Positions 44,239-53,195 of a DNA stretch of 64,000 nucleotides are shown here, piece by piece (position 1 is the stretch's first letter; each line of letters begins with the position of its first letter). The stretch is taken from the NCBI GenBank assembly GCA_023435225.1, contig JAEYRX010000064.1, positions 62,001-126,000 on the forward strand. Direction: 5' to 3'. The position numbers and the translations under genes were made by a program. A model generated the notes under the pieces. The model saw only the letters and a program-made list of their open reading frames with translations, ran no database searches and was not told the origin of the DNA. Source of the stretch: Bacillota bacterium. GTDB lineage: Bacteria > Bacillota > UBA4882 > UBA8346.

Positions 44239-44336
44239 GGAAGCGCTGATTAATTGAATAAGTGACGATTTTGCGCTTCGCAAAATGCCTAATACCGCAT
44301 ATTTGCTCGCACTAAATCGGATTAATCAGCGCTTCC
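44239..44336 (+). mobile_element. 98-bp MITE-like element, copy 2
   Basis: Ends GGAAGCGCTGATTAAT and ATTAATCAGCGCTTCC are perfect inverted repeats, flanked by TTAG on both sides (44235-44238, 44337-44340). Same length and near-identical interior to copy 3. Confidence 0.9.
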
Positions 44337-44429
44337 TTAGAAAATGCTATCGAGGCTTGTCGTTCACCCAGCCATTTTCATACTTTCGGGTGCGCAGCGG
44401 AAGCTGGCGTGGACGACTATCTAGCGCTT

Positions 44430-45008
44430 TCAAAACAATTCCGGGTCTACAACTTGGTCACTATAAAGAAGAGGTTCGGTCAAATCTACATGTCCGGCTA
44501 AAGATTCAACTTCTTTGCCGTCAATTAATATTTTTACCTGGAAAACATCCGGAAATTTTGTTAACGTATTAACTATAGCGGCAACCGCTAATAATTCTCC
44601 GGAAGATCCTACATTTAACCGAGTGGCGTCTTTATTCAGATTAACTGTGGCGACCCCTTCTTTAATCTCTAAATTTAATACTTTAGTCTCTTTTGGAAAG
44701 ACCGGTGACAAATTTGAACCTACAGGCGGACCTGCAAACAAAGCGTTTAGAGCTTGCAAATGTTTATCTTCCTTGCCTTTTACTTTATAAAGAACCGGCT
44801 TAAGGAGAAATTTAGTTGAGTTGGATTTTACAAAAAATAATACCACTTCTTCTCCACCGATCCTATGTTTCAACTCCTGATTAAGCTTGGTTAATCGGAG
44901 GTTCTCCCGGCTAAGGTAGAAAATCCCCGCTTTTCCCAACCAAAATCCACCGATCCCAACAAAGATTAAAATTACAATTATAATTACCGGGGTTGCAAAA
45001 CGCCTCAT
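44430..45008 (-). CDS. GerMN-domain protein (GerM-like)
   Basis: 192 residues. An N-terminal membrane anchor (FATPVIIIVILIFVGIGGFW) is followed by one GerMN domain (about 60-180): VLFFVKSNSTKFLLKPVLYK, HLQALNALFAGPPVGSNLSP, VLNLEIKEGVATVNLNKDAT and VAAIVNTLTKFPDVFQVKIL. GerM is needed for germination and, in B. subtilis, for the SpoIIIA-IIQ complex; there it has two GerMN domains, here one. It starts 11 bp after the barrel gene upstream. Confidence 0.85.
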   Translation of the reverse strand: MRRFATPVIIIVILIFVGIGGFWLGKAGIFYLSRENLRLTKLNQELKHRIGGEEVVLFFVKSNSTKFLLKPVLYKVKGKEDKHLQALNALFAGPPVGSNLSPVFPKETKVLNLEIKEGVATVNLNKDATRLNVGSSGELLAVAAIVNTLTKFPDVFQVKILIDGKEVESLAGHVDLTEPLLYSDQVVDPELF

Positions 45009-45019
45009 AGAAGAGCCCC

Positions 45020-45730
45020 CTAAAATTTGTATTCAATCCCTAACCGGTGTTTAGGAATTTGGTCGTCATAACTGGTAGAGTTCAATACTAGACTGATCCG
45101 GTCGTTAAAACTATATTTTAGAGTAGTGTCATAAAGAGCATAACCGGTGACATACAATAAAGGTTGTAAATTAACTCCAAATTTGCCCCATTGCCAATTA
45201 AAATCAGCCCGGAGAAAGAAAAGCGGGTCACTGGTTTGATTATAATCATAATGAATAACTCCATCGCCGCCTTCACCCTGGATTCCGGCGTATAAAAACT
45301 GGCCCTTATACATTTCGATCCGGAGAGCCGCTTCGTAATTATTCCAATTTTTACCTTTATAGTTATAATCATAATAACCGGTCAGTCTCAAGTTACCGGT
45401 GCCAAAAGGAGAAACAAAGTTTATCCCAGCATAAGGAACAGCCTCTCCATCTTCAAAATTTTCAACATTACTAACGTCATATCTTTCACCGATTTTAATA
45501 CCGAACCATTCTCCCTGTTGAAAACGTAGATCGGCAAGATAGACATTATCTTCATAATTAACGGTCACACTAAATCTGTCACTTAATTGATAACTTAGAT
45601 CAATCAAACCCGGTTCTCCCGCCAGACCGGTAAATACTCCTTTGTAAGTTTCTTCTTCAGCAGCCTGGGCTGAAACAACTATCAATAATAAAAAGATCAT
45701 TGTAACCAATAAAATGGTTATTTTCTTCAC
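45020..45730 (-). CDS. Small outer-membrane beta-barrel protein, unknown function
   Basis: 236 residues from GTG 45730 (AAGGAGTAAG upstream). A signal peptide (KKITILLVTMIFLLLIVVSA, then QA) is followed by about 10-12 alternating strands rich in Tyr and Trp (LRLTGYYDYNYKGKNWNNYE), ending in KHRLGIEYKF with a terminal Phe, typical for BAM-assembled barrels. No enzymatic motif is recognised. It may be co-transcribed with the GerMN gene 11 bp downstream. Confidence 0.75.
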   Translation of the reverse strand: MKKITILLVTMIFLLLIVVSAQAAEEETYKGVFTGLAGEPGLIDLSYQLSDRFSVTVNYEDNVYLADLRFQQGEWFGIKIGERYDVSNVENFEDGEAVPYAGINFVSPFGTGNLRLTGYYDYNYKGKNWNNYEAALRIEMYKGQFLYAGIQGEGGDGVIHYDYNQTSDPLFFLRADFNWQWGKFGVNLQPLLYVTGYALYDTTLKYSFNDRISLVLNSTSYDDQIPKHRLGIEYKF

Positions 45731-46008
45731 AATTCTTACTCCTTCCGTTTTTTCAATAATTTGTGTTGCAATTAGAAAATTGGTCCTGATTCGCAATCTA
45801 AATTTGAGAATAAATAGTATATATAGTATTGCGCGGATAAATTAAAAATACAAAACAAAATAACCATAGTTTTATAAATAAAACGAAAACGTCGTAATTT
45901 TGTTCCCCTACCTTCCTTAAACAGAATGATAATTTCGCGATAAAAAACAATTTTCCTCTTTGTTGCTTAAAACAATCCTCCTGAAATAGTTTGCATAATA
46001 ACTACCTA

Positions 46009-46079
46009 CAGGGAAGTATGGATAATTAAGTAAAGGAGTTTTATATTCAAATGTCTAAATTTTAATTATCAAATCCCTC
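46009..46079. repeat. Degenerate family c-like arms
   Basis: Right arm TAATTATCAAATCCCTC and left AGGGAAGTATGGATAATTA resemble the family c outer arms; the core is absent. It overlaps the last bases of the LD-carboxypeptidase gene. Confidence 0.35.
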
Positions 46080-46998
46080 AAGAAAATGGACTTTCTATAA
46101 TTTTTAAATTACCTTTGTCAATATTAATTTCTGCCCACACCCCCTGAGGCAAAGTCCATTGATGATGGAAATGCCCAATCGGAAAACCATAAGCAGAGGG
46201 GCAATCCAACAAACTTAATCTTTCAACGAATACTGCGATTAATTCAGCTTCTGTCCAACTAGGGGCAGGTAGCGATCTGCCTACCAATACCGCTGCGGCA
46301 CTCCCAAAAATCCCTGAGATAATTAACTGAGATAACATCCGGTCTATTTTATAAGCTTCCTCACCGACTTCTTCTATAAAGATAATGACCCCCTCAAAGT
46401 TAGGCATATATTTAGTGCCCATAAGCGAATTAAGTGTAGTTAAATTCCCTCCTAAAAGGACCCCTTGAGCCTGCCCTTTTTTAATGACCGTATATTCCGG
46501 GTAAATTTTATTCTCCGGCCAGTTTAAGGTAATCTCTCTATTTTCCAATAATTCGAATGTTTTTGTAATTGAAAAGCTGCTTTTTAAATGAGTTAAAACC
46601 GGGCCATGAAAAGTTACCAAACCTGCTTGAGACCAAATAGCCAATTCCAAAGCAGTGATGTCGCTAAATCCGATTAGTATTTTAGGTATCTTAGCAAAAA
46701 GCCCAAACCAAAGCCTAGGTATTAAACGTATGCTTCCATAACCACCTCTTAAACACCAAATTGCCTTGATAGATTGGTCATACCATAATTTTTCCAGTTC
46801 CGCTTGCTTGACTAAATCTGAACCAGCCAAATCACCACTCATCGGAATAGCTGTTTTACCGAGTACTATTCTATATCCCCGTTCCACCAAAACTGAAATA
46901 GCTTCAGTTACCTGTTCTGATGATTTTACCGGACTTGCCGGCGCAATAATACCTATTTTATCTCCAGGTATTAAAGGTTTAGCTTTTATTTTTTTCAA
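46078..46998 (-). CDS. LD-carboxypeptidase (peptidase S66, LdcA-like)
   Basis: 306 residues, TTG start with GGGGGAAG upstream. IGIIAPASPVKSSE opens the fold, the nucleophile Ser lies in CLRGGYGSIRLIPRL, Glu in VIIFIEEVGEEAYKIDRMLS, and the catalytic His in YGFPIGHFHHQWTLPQGV. S66 enzymes cut L,D-bonds in recycled tetrapeptides or, as MccF, inactivate microcin C-like compounds. With no microcin genes around, a cell-wall recycling role is more likely. Confidence 0.93.
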   Translation of the reverse strand: MKKIKAKPLIPGDKIGIIAPASPVKSSEQVTEAISVLVERGYRIVLGKTAIPMSGDLAGSDLVKQAELEKLWYDQSIKAIWCLRGGYGSIRLIPRLWFGLFAKIPKILIGFSDITALELAIWSQAGLVTFHGPVLTHLKSSFSITKTFELLENREITLNWPENKIYPEYTVIKKGQAQGVLLGGNLTTLNSLMGTKYMPNFEGVIIFIEEVGEEAYKIDRMLSQLIISGIFGSAAAVLVGRSLPAPSWTEAELIAVFVERLSLLDCPSAYGFPIGHFHHQWTLPQGVWAEINIDKGNLKIIESPFS

Positions 46999-47052
46999 CC
47001 AATCTTCCCCCTTAAACCGAATATAACCATCAAAAACTGTAAATACTTTCTA

Positions 47053-47151
47053 AAGATGCAGCTAAAATATTACGGACACTTTTTTCAAAAATGCTCATGA
47101 ACAAGATGTGCATTTTTGAAAATAATAGTGGAAGTTATATTTTAGCAAATC
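47053..47151. repeat. Hairpin repeat family b, copy 2
   Basis: About 99 bp. Outer arms GCTAAAATATTACGGACACT and AGTGGAAGTTATATTTTAGC; inner stem TTTTCAAAAATGC pairs with GCATTTTTGAAAA around a loop beginning TCATGA. Directly followed by copy 3. Confidence 0.85.
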
Positions 47152-47250
47152 AAGATGCAGCTAAAATATTACGGACACTTTTTTCAAAAACACTCATGAG
47201 AATAGATGTGTGTTTTTGAAAATAATAGTGGAAGTTATTTTTTAGCAAAT
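47152..47250. repeat. Hairpin repeat family b, copy 3 (5' of the germination operon)
   Basis: Tandem with copy 2 and about 90 percent alike, but the inner stem is TTTTCAAAAACAC/GTGTTTTTGAAAA: both sides changed together compared with copy 2 (ATGC/GCAT), keeping the pairing. The loop again begins TCATGA. Ends 37 nt before the gerKA-like start. Confidence 0.85.
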
Positions 47251-47287
47251 CCATAGGTACATAATAATATCAAGGAGTTTTTTAATT

Positions 47288-48940
47288 ATGAAACCTTGGG
47301 GTTTACTGAAAAAAATTTTTAAATTTGGAAGCAAAGAGAATCAGTTCTCCTTGGGTGACCAATCCTGGGAACGTCCTCCATTGGAAAAAGATACTTCCGA
47401 TGAAGAATTAAGTAAATCTCTCTCTATAAATAAAGCCCGTCTTGAAGAAATTTTTGTTCTGCCGACTAACAAAGATATTGTAATTCGGGATTTTTATATC
47501 CCGGTTTTAGATAAAGAAGCTCTTATAATATATATAGATGGGCTCACTGATCGAAATACCCAAAACTTTGCCATACTTCAACCCTTAATGGTATTAAGCC
47601 ACTCGGAAGTCTCTCAAAAAGACCCAATAACCATCGCATATAATAAGTTAGTTCCTACCCACCAAGTTGTTAAAACAAAAAAACTTTCTGAGGTTATTAA
47701 CGCGGTTTTGGATGGTTCTTCCGCTCTGCTAATCGATGGTTCCGCCGAATCAATGCTCTTAGAGACAAAAGGTTGGGAGCACCGTGGAGTTGAGAGACCG
47801 GCTAATGAACCGGTTGTAAGAGGCCCGCAGGAAAGTTTTTCCGAAACTTTCAGGGCCAATACAGCCAGCGTTCGCCGTTATATTAAGGATCCTAAATTGA
47901 TAACGGAGATTTTTTACGTTGGGAAAAGGAGCCGTACTTTAGTAGGTCTTATGTATATTAAAGATATTGTAAATCCTAAATTACTTAAGGAAGTAAAATA
48001 CCGAATCCAAAGTATATCTCAAACTGCTGATTATATTGCCGAAACCGGGACCATGGAAGAATTTTTGGAAGACCATCCAAAATCTTTGGTGCCTCAAATG
48101 CTATCAACCGAACGGCCCGACCGCTTGGCCGCCCATATACGGGAAGGTTATGTAGGTATTGTTATGGCCAATAGTCCTTACTCACTAGTGATTCCAACTA
48201 CTTTCACCATTTTCATTCATGCGGCGGAGGACTACTATCTCCGATGGCCTTTTGGTAATTTTTTACGTTTTTTAAGAGGGGCTGCTATTTTTATTGCATT
48301 ATTATTACCGGCTATATATATAGGCATTGTAAATTACCATCAGGAAATGGTCCCTACCGATTTATTACTGTCAATTACTGCAACCCGTGAAGCCGTACCT
48401 TTTCCGGCCATAGTAGAAATATTATTCATGGAATTTGCTTTTGAATTAATCCGGGAAGCAGGAGTTAGAATACCTAGCGTTATCGGTCCAACCATTGGAA
48501 TAGTGGGGGCTCTTATTCTAGGTCAAGCGGCAGTTGCCGCCTCCATTGTCAGCCCAATCCTGATAATTGTAATAGCTATTACGGCCATTAGTTCTTTTAT
48601 AGTCCCTAATTATAACGCCTCTTTTACTGTCCGGTTGCTACGGTTTGGGTTTACTATCTTAGCCGGCTTCATAGGTTTTTTCGGGGTTGCATTTGGAATA
48701 TTCCTGATGGCATTACATACTGCTACACTTTCCAGCTTTGGAGTTCCGTTTTTAACTCCAATCGCCCCATATGAGCCAAAAAATAAAGATCGGATAACTC
48801 GGCCGGAATATTACAATCAACCGTTTCGTCCCGTTTTTTTAAGACCGCTGGACCTTATAAGGCAAAAGAAAAACTCCCGTCCCTGGGATAATCCTAAGTC
48901 GGTATCGGAGAATGAAGGAGAAGAAGAAAATGACCAATGA
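47288..48940 (+). CDS. Spore germination protein, GerA/GerKA family (receptor A subunit)
   Basis: 550 residues. A soluble N-terminal region (about 1-300, with VIRDFYIPVLDKEALIIYID and RPANEPVVRGPQESFSETFR, the family hallmark) is followed by five or so membrane helices (about 325-480, GAAIFIALLLPAIYIGIVNY, VRIPSVIGPTIGIVGALILG). It is the A subunit of the nutrient germinant receptor in the spore inner membrane. CAAGGAG precedes the ATG. The B-subunit gene overlaps its end. Confidence 0.95.
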   Translation: MKPWGLLKKIFKFGSKENQFSLGDQSWERPPLEKDTSDEELSKSLSINKARLEEIFVLPTNKDIVIRDFYIPVLDKEALIIYIDGLTDRNTQNFAILQPLMVLSHSEVSQKDPITIAYNKLVPTHQVVKTKKLSEVINAVLDGSSALLIDGSAESMLLETKGWEHRGVERPANEPVVRGPQESFSETFRANTASVRRYIKDPKLITEIFYVGKRSRTLVGLMYIKDIVNPKLLKEVKYRIQSISQTADYIAETGTMEEFLEDHPKSLVPQMLSTERPDRLAAHIREGYVGIVMANSPYSLVIPTTFTIFIHAAEDYYLRWPFGNFLRFLRGAAIFIALLLPAIYIGIVNYHQEMVPTDLLLSITATREAVPFPAIVEILFMEFAFELIREAGVRIPSVIGPTIGIVGALILGQAAVAASIVSPILIIVIAITAISSFIVPNYNASFTVRLLRFGFTILAGFIGFFGVAFGIFLMALHTATLSSFGVPFLTPIAPYEPKNKDRITRPEYYNQPFRPVFLRPLDLIRQKKNSRPWDNPKSVSENEGEEENDQ

Positions 48941-50030
48941 AAATAATATCGGCCATCGTGAAGCATTGACATTATTAATTGTCATGATGTCCGCTAAAAT
49001 CTTTTTATCCTTTCCCCGAAACATGGCCTTATTAGGAGCGGCCGCCGGTTGGATGATAGTTTTGTTGGCCGGAATATTCAGCCTAACGGGTTTCTATTTC
49101 CTCTATACATTAAACCGGCGTTATCCTTCAAATACCTTAGTTGAAGCAGCCCGGGAAATAACCGGAAATACCATTGGTACTTGTATTGGCATTATATTGT
49201 TCCTGTTTTTTTTGGTCATTACCGCCCTATCACTCCGCCAATTCGCCGAGAGTTTTATTCTGGCGATCTTACCCCGGACTCCAATCAGCGTAATAACCCT
49301 CTTTTTCCTGGCTTTACTAGTTTATGCCACTTTACTTGGGATTGAAACTTTATCGCGAGTAGCTTGGTTATTTGGACCATATCTATTATTGGCTTTAATT
49401 GCCGTTTTGGCTTTTGCCTTGCCACAGGTTGATTTCTCTTTTCTATTTCCGTTTTTGGGAAACGGCCCCGGACCAATATTATTAAATTCACTGACTCATC
49501 TCTCTTTATTTTCAGAAATCCTGTTATTTGGCTTTATTGCCCCATTAATTCGAAAAAAAGAAAAAAGATTCGGAGTCGGATTATACAGTTTATTGATTTC
49601 GATTATGATTAATATGCTCATCACCATCATCGTTTTGGTGGTTTTTAATTATGTAGCCGCCAATAAATTAATCTTCCCGATCTTTCAATTGACCCGTTTA
49701 ATTTCTTTCGGAGAGTTTATCCAACGAGTGGAATCGATCTTTGTTTTCCTATGGTTTTTTACCGCCGGAATACAGCTGGGAGGGTTATTCTATGCCACGA
49801 CCTTCAGTTTCAGCCATACTTTTAACATCAAAGAACACCGCCCAATAATCTTTCCACTGGCAATAATCGTGTTTACGCTTAGCCTAGTCCCTTCATCAAT
49901 GACCGAGGCGGTCGACTTAAATGATTTTGTTTTAAGTCTTCCCTATACTTTGGTTGCTTTTGGGATTCCCTTCTTTCTTTGGCTGATAGCTGTTAGCTTT
50001 AAAAAAAGTTCAGGAGAGAGTTATGAATAG
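48930..50030 (+). CDS. Spore germination protein, GerAB/GerKB family (receptor B subunit)
   Basis: 366 residues with ten membrane helices of the APC-type endospore germination permease fold (ALTLLIVMMSAKIFLSFPRN opening). The B subunit binds the germinant in studied receptors. Start ATG 48930 has GAAGGAG upstream; it overlaps the A gene by 11 bp and the C gene by 8 bp, so the three are translationally coupled. Confidence 0.93.
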   Translation: MTNENNIGHREALTLLIVMMSAKIFLSFPRNMALLGAAAGWMIVLLAGIFSLTGFYFLYTLNRRYPSNTLVEAAREITGNTIGTCIGIILFLFFLVITALSLRQFAESFILAILPRTPISVITLFFLALLVYATLLGIETLSRVAWLFGPYLLLALIAVLAFALPQVDFSFLFPFLGNGPGPILLNSLTHLSLFSEILLFGFIAPLIRKKEKRFGVGLYSLLISIMINMLITIIVLVVFNYVAANKLIFPIFQLTRLISFGEFIQRVESIFVFLWFFTAGIQLGGLFYATTFSFSHTFNIKEHRPIIFPLAIIVFTLSLVPSSMTEAVDLNDFVLSLPYTLVAFGIPFFLWLIAVSFKKSSGESYE

Positions 50031-51294
50031 AATAAGTGTTAATGGCGCTTTCAAAAAATCTTATTGGAAAAAAAGCATTGTTTTTTTTCTACTGCTGATA
50101 GTTCCATTACTGAATGGTTGTTGGGACCGGCGTGAAGTTGAGAGCCTGGGGTTGATTCAAACTCTGGGAATAGATCCTGGCCCGAACGGTAAAGGACTAA
50201 CAATTACAACCTTGATTGCTGTTCCACCTAAAGTCGCCGGCGGATCAAACGGCGGTGGAGGTGGTGGTGATGAAACAGGCGCATTTGTAATTTCAATGGA
50301 CGCTCCAACTTTTTATGAAGGTTTTAATTTATTAAACACCACCATCAACCGTGACCTAACCTTATTGCAAAATTCTACTCTTATTATTAGTGAAGACTTA
50401 GCTAAAAAAGGGATTAAGAAATGGGTTGATAATTTAATCAGATTCCGGCAAATGCGGCGGACCGTATTACTTTTTATTGCCGAAGGAAAAGCGGCTGATG
50501 TAATGAATGTCAAACCGAAGCTAGAAAAAAATCCATCCGAGTACTTTGTTGATCTTGCTATGAAATCACGAAGGAACGGTATGTTTCCTTATACCCGTCT
50601 CCATGATTTTCTAAGCAGTTATGAGGCATATGCTCAAGAAAGCTTTGTTCCTTATCTGGCCAAGTATAAAAGAAAAGAGCCTGCTAAAGAAGAAAAACAA
50701 AACGACGGCCAGTCGGCCGGAAAATCACCTCCCAAACCTGAAGGTGAAGCTGTAAGAATTAAAGGTACCGCGGTTTTTCGAAAAGATAAAATGGTGGGAA
50801 CCTTTGACCTTTATGAGAGCCAAGTCTTATTATTATTAATAAATCAGTTCCGGGAAGCGGAATTAAGCATCCCCGATCCTTTAAAGAAAAATAATTTGAT
50901 TGCTTTTAGATTAATAAGAGCCGTTCCGATCCGGATTAGATATCACCGCAATAGCGGAGAGAACCGGTTTACCGTTAATCTCAACCTGGAAGTGGATTTG
51001 ATAAGTATTCAAAGTGAGATTAATTATACTGAACCGAAACTGGAAAAAGTCCTGGCCAAACATATCGCCAAGACTCTAAAAAACCGGATAGTCAAAGTAA
51101 TTAAAAAAGCCCAACAAGAATATAATTCCGATGTTTTTGGTTTTGGCACTCAAGTCCGCAAGACTATGCTTACCGCTCAGGACTGGGATAACTATCATTG
51201 GCCGGAGAAATTTAAGGATGCTAGAATAAAAGTCAATGTAAAAGTTGCTCTCCGTCGAGTCGGACTACAATTCCAACCGCCTAAACTTAGATAG
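50023..51294 (+). CDS. Germination lipoprotein, Ger(x)C family (receptor C subunit)
   Basis: 423 residues. Signal peptide with lipobox LLNGC, followed directly by the family hallmark WDRREVESLGLIQTLGIDPG, then the Ger(x)C domains to the end (RKTMLTAQDWDNYHWPEKFK). A Gly-rich loop (GGSNGGGGGGDETG) near residue 74 and a Lys/Glu-rich linker near 225 are notable insertions. C subunits are outer-leaflet lipoproteins required for receptor function. Last gene of the operon; a MITE follows 36 bp after the stop. Confidence 0.94.
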   Translation: MNRISVNGAFKKSYWKKSIVFFLLLIVPLLNGCWDRREVESLGLIQTLGIDPGPNGKGLTITTLIAVPPKVAGGSNGGGGGGDETGAFVISMDAPTFYEGFNLLNTTINRDLTLLQNSTLIISEDLAKKGIKKWVDNLIRFRQMRRTVLLFIAEGKAADVMNVKPKLEKNPSEYFVDLAMKSRRNGMFPYTRLHDFLSSYEAYAQESFVPYLAKYKRKEPAKEEKQNDGQSAGKSPPKPEGEAVRIKGTAVFRKDKMVGTFDLYESQVLLLLINQFREAELSIPDPLKKNNLIAFRLIRAVPIRIRYHRNSGENRFTVNLNLEVDLISIQSEINYTEPKLEKVLAKHIAKTLKNRIVKVIKKAQQEYNSDVFGFGTQVRKTMLTAQDWDNYHWPEKFKDARIKVNVKVALRRVGLQFQPPKLR

Positions 51295-51330
51295 ACAGTT
51301 CATTAGTTCAATAGTTCATTAGTATATTAG

Positions 51331-51428
51331 GGAAGCGCTGATTAATTGAATAAGTGACGATTTTGTGCTTCGTAAAATGCCTAATACCGCATATTTGCTC
51401 GCACAAAATCGGATTAATCAGCGCTTCC
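51331..51428 (+). mobile_element. 98-bp MITE-like element, copy 3
   Basis: Ends GGAAGCGCTGATTAAT and ATTAATCAGCGCTTCC, flanked by TTAG (51327-51330 and 51429-51432). No coding capacity. Confidence 0.9.
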
Positions 51429-51500
51429 TTAGTTATTGGTTACTAATTTATACCTCGGGATTTTTATTGTCAATTCTTAATTATCAATTCTCAATTAAAA

Positions 51501-51665
51501 TCAGCTCTTTAGAAATAAAAAATAAAAAGGCAAGGTAACTGTGATAATTGCCAAGAAAATTATAGCGATAAAACCGCTATAATTTTTTTCCTTTAATATC
51601 TCCAAACTATAAAGGATTGTGTAAAAAGCAACTATCAATACGGCGAAAAAAGCTATATAAGACAT
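51501..51665 (-). CDS. 54-residue two-helix membrane protein
   Basis: Reads MSYIAFFAVLIVAFYTILYS, then LEILKEKNYSG, then a second hydrophobic stretch FIAIIFLAIITVTLPFYFLF and KS. Two membrane helices are joined by a charged turn, and GGAGAT lies six to seven bases before the ATG. Too short for usual length cutoffs. Small two-helix D-type subunits accompany some GerA operons, but this gene is on the opposite strand from the receptor operon, so that link is only suggestive. Confidence 0.6.
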   Translation of the reverse strand: MSYIAFFAVLIVAFYTILYSLEILKEKNYSGFIAIIFLAIITVTLPFYFLFLKS

Positions 51666-51794
51666 GATTTTATCTCCCTGCTCCTTAAAAAATTTACTTC
51701 ATTCTATATAATATCCAAATTTTTATAGAGGATTTCGCTGATTCTGGGTGAACCATAAAAATATATTTAACATTTTAATATTGAGGAGACTTTC

Positions 51795-53048
51795 ATGAAC
51801 GGTACTCTCTTAAAGATCCTATTCCTTAGTCTATTTTTGGTTAAAATTCTTATCAAATTAAGCTTGGACCTGATTAATTACTCTCATCTAAAAAAGAACG
51901 CCGGTGTTGTACCGGTAGAATTAAAGAATTTAATTGATCAGGAAAAATTAACACGGATAAACTCTTATAATGTTGCTAAAATAAAATTCCGGTTAATTTA
52001 TTTTCTCATAAACAGTCTTATTTTATTACTATTTCTCTTTTCACCTTTATACTCCGCCTATACACTATGGTTGGCCTCTTTTCCAATACCCTTTTTATTA
52101 AAAGGGTTGTGCTTCTTTTTAATATTAAATCTAATTGCCTGGGTATTAGATCTTCCGTTTGATTATTACTTTCACTTCCATATTGAATCCCGGTATGAAT
52201 TTAACCAGTTTACAATCGGGCGTTGGATTGTTGATGAAATCAAAAATATTCTTATAAGTTCAGTATTGACAACTGTAATTTTAAGTATAGTTTTTGGAAT
52301 ATTACAGGAGAATTTCGTTTTTAGTTGGCGGTTGGTTTTCTCCGGATGGGCGCTATCGCTGATCCTAGTACTAATTTTTATGTATTTAATGCCGCTTATT
52401 TTAATTCCGCTTTACTACAAATTAAAAACCTTGGATGATCAGGATTTACAACAGAAAATAACCGAATTAATCACTAAATCCGGTTTCAAGGTCCGGGGAG
52501 TGTTTATGGCTGATGAGAGTAAGAAATCATCCCACGCCAACGCCATGATTACCGGGATCGGCCGTAGTAAAACCATTATTCTCTTTGATACCTTGTTGAA
52601 TAATTATAATAATGAAGAAATTTTAGCCATTATCGCTCATGAAATCGGGCACGGAAAGAGAAAACATATCTTTAAGCTAATGGGTTTAGTGATTATTGAG
52701 TTATTCCTGTTTATTCTTTTTGCCTCTGGTTTATTAGCTTCATATTTACTATACCAAGCTGTTGGTATTAGCAAGATTTTATATAGCGGCGCCTTTTTTG
52801 CCTATGTACTATTCTTTGACTTGCTTTCATTCTTTGTCCAGCCAATATTTTCGTGGATTTCCCGGGCTCTGGAATACGAGGCCGACCACTTCTCAAAAGA
52901 ACTATTAGGTTCCGGCGAACCTTTAAAATCTTCTTTCAGGAAATTTATCACCAATGAACTGGAAAATATCAATCCCCATCCCTGGTATGAGGCTTTTTAC
53001 TACTCTCATCCAACCCTGTTAAAACGGATTAAGGCCTTGGAATCATAA
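51795..53048 (+). CDS. M48 family zinc metalloprotease (Ste24/CAAX protease 1-like)
   Basis: 417 residues with seven or so membrane helices. The zinc motif HEIGHGKRKH (about residue 281) and the third ligand in EYEADHFSKELLG are present, as is the Ste24 feature DLPFDYYFHFHIESRYEFNQ. Ste24 enzymes cleave membrane-associated peptides and proteins; prokaryotic members are linked to membrane quality control. GAGGAG precedes the ATG. It is a single gene. Confidence 0.93.
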   Translation: MNGTLLKILFLSLFLVKILIKLSLDLINYSHLKKNAGVVPVELKNLIDQEKLTRINSYNVAKIKFRLIYFLINSLILLLFLFSPLYSAYTLWLASFPIPFLLKGLCFFLILNLIAWVLDLPFDYYFHFHIESRYEFNQFTIGRWIVDEIKNILISSVLTTVILSIVFGILQENFVFSWRLVFSGWALSLILVLIFMYLMPLILIPLYYKLKTLDDQDLQQKITELITKSGFKVRGVFMADESKKSSHANAMITGIGRSKTIILFDTLLNNYNNEEILAIIAHEIGHGKRKHIFKLMGLVIIELFLFILFASGLLASYLLYQAVGISKILYSGAFFAYVLFFDLLSFFVQPIFSWISRALEYEADHFSKELLGSGEPLKSSFRKFITNELENINPHPWYEAFYYSHPTLLKRIKALES

Positions 53049-53076
53049 TCATTAATAATATAGCAAACCATTTATC

Positions 53077-53161
53077 AACCACGAAATACGCGAAAAGCAC
53101 GAAAAAGGGATTTAGTATTTCTTTAAAGTCAATTTCGCGTGTTTCGTGATTTTCGTGGTTC
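53077..53161. repeat. Dispersed palindromic repeat (CGTGGTT type)
   Basis: AACCACGAAA at the left and TTTTCGTGGTT at the right enclose AAGCACGAAA and TTTCGCGTGTTTCGTG, forming an imperfect hairpin. Related text (TTCGTGGTTAA, CTGTGGTTAATTC, TCCGTGTTAATCCGTG) occurs at about 1265-1340, 2805-2850 and 30674-30706. Confidence 0.6.
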
Positions 53162-53195
53162 AATTTGTTTTTATTTACATGTATTTCAATTATCC

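Noticed and set aside
47053..47250. CRISPR array
   Set aside because: Only two tandem units of about 98 bp with no spacers; the units are hairpin repeats.
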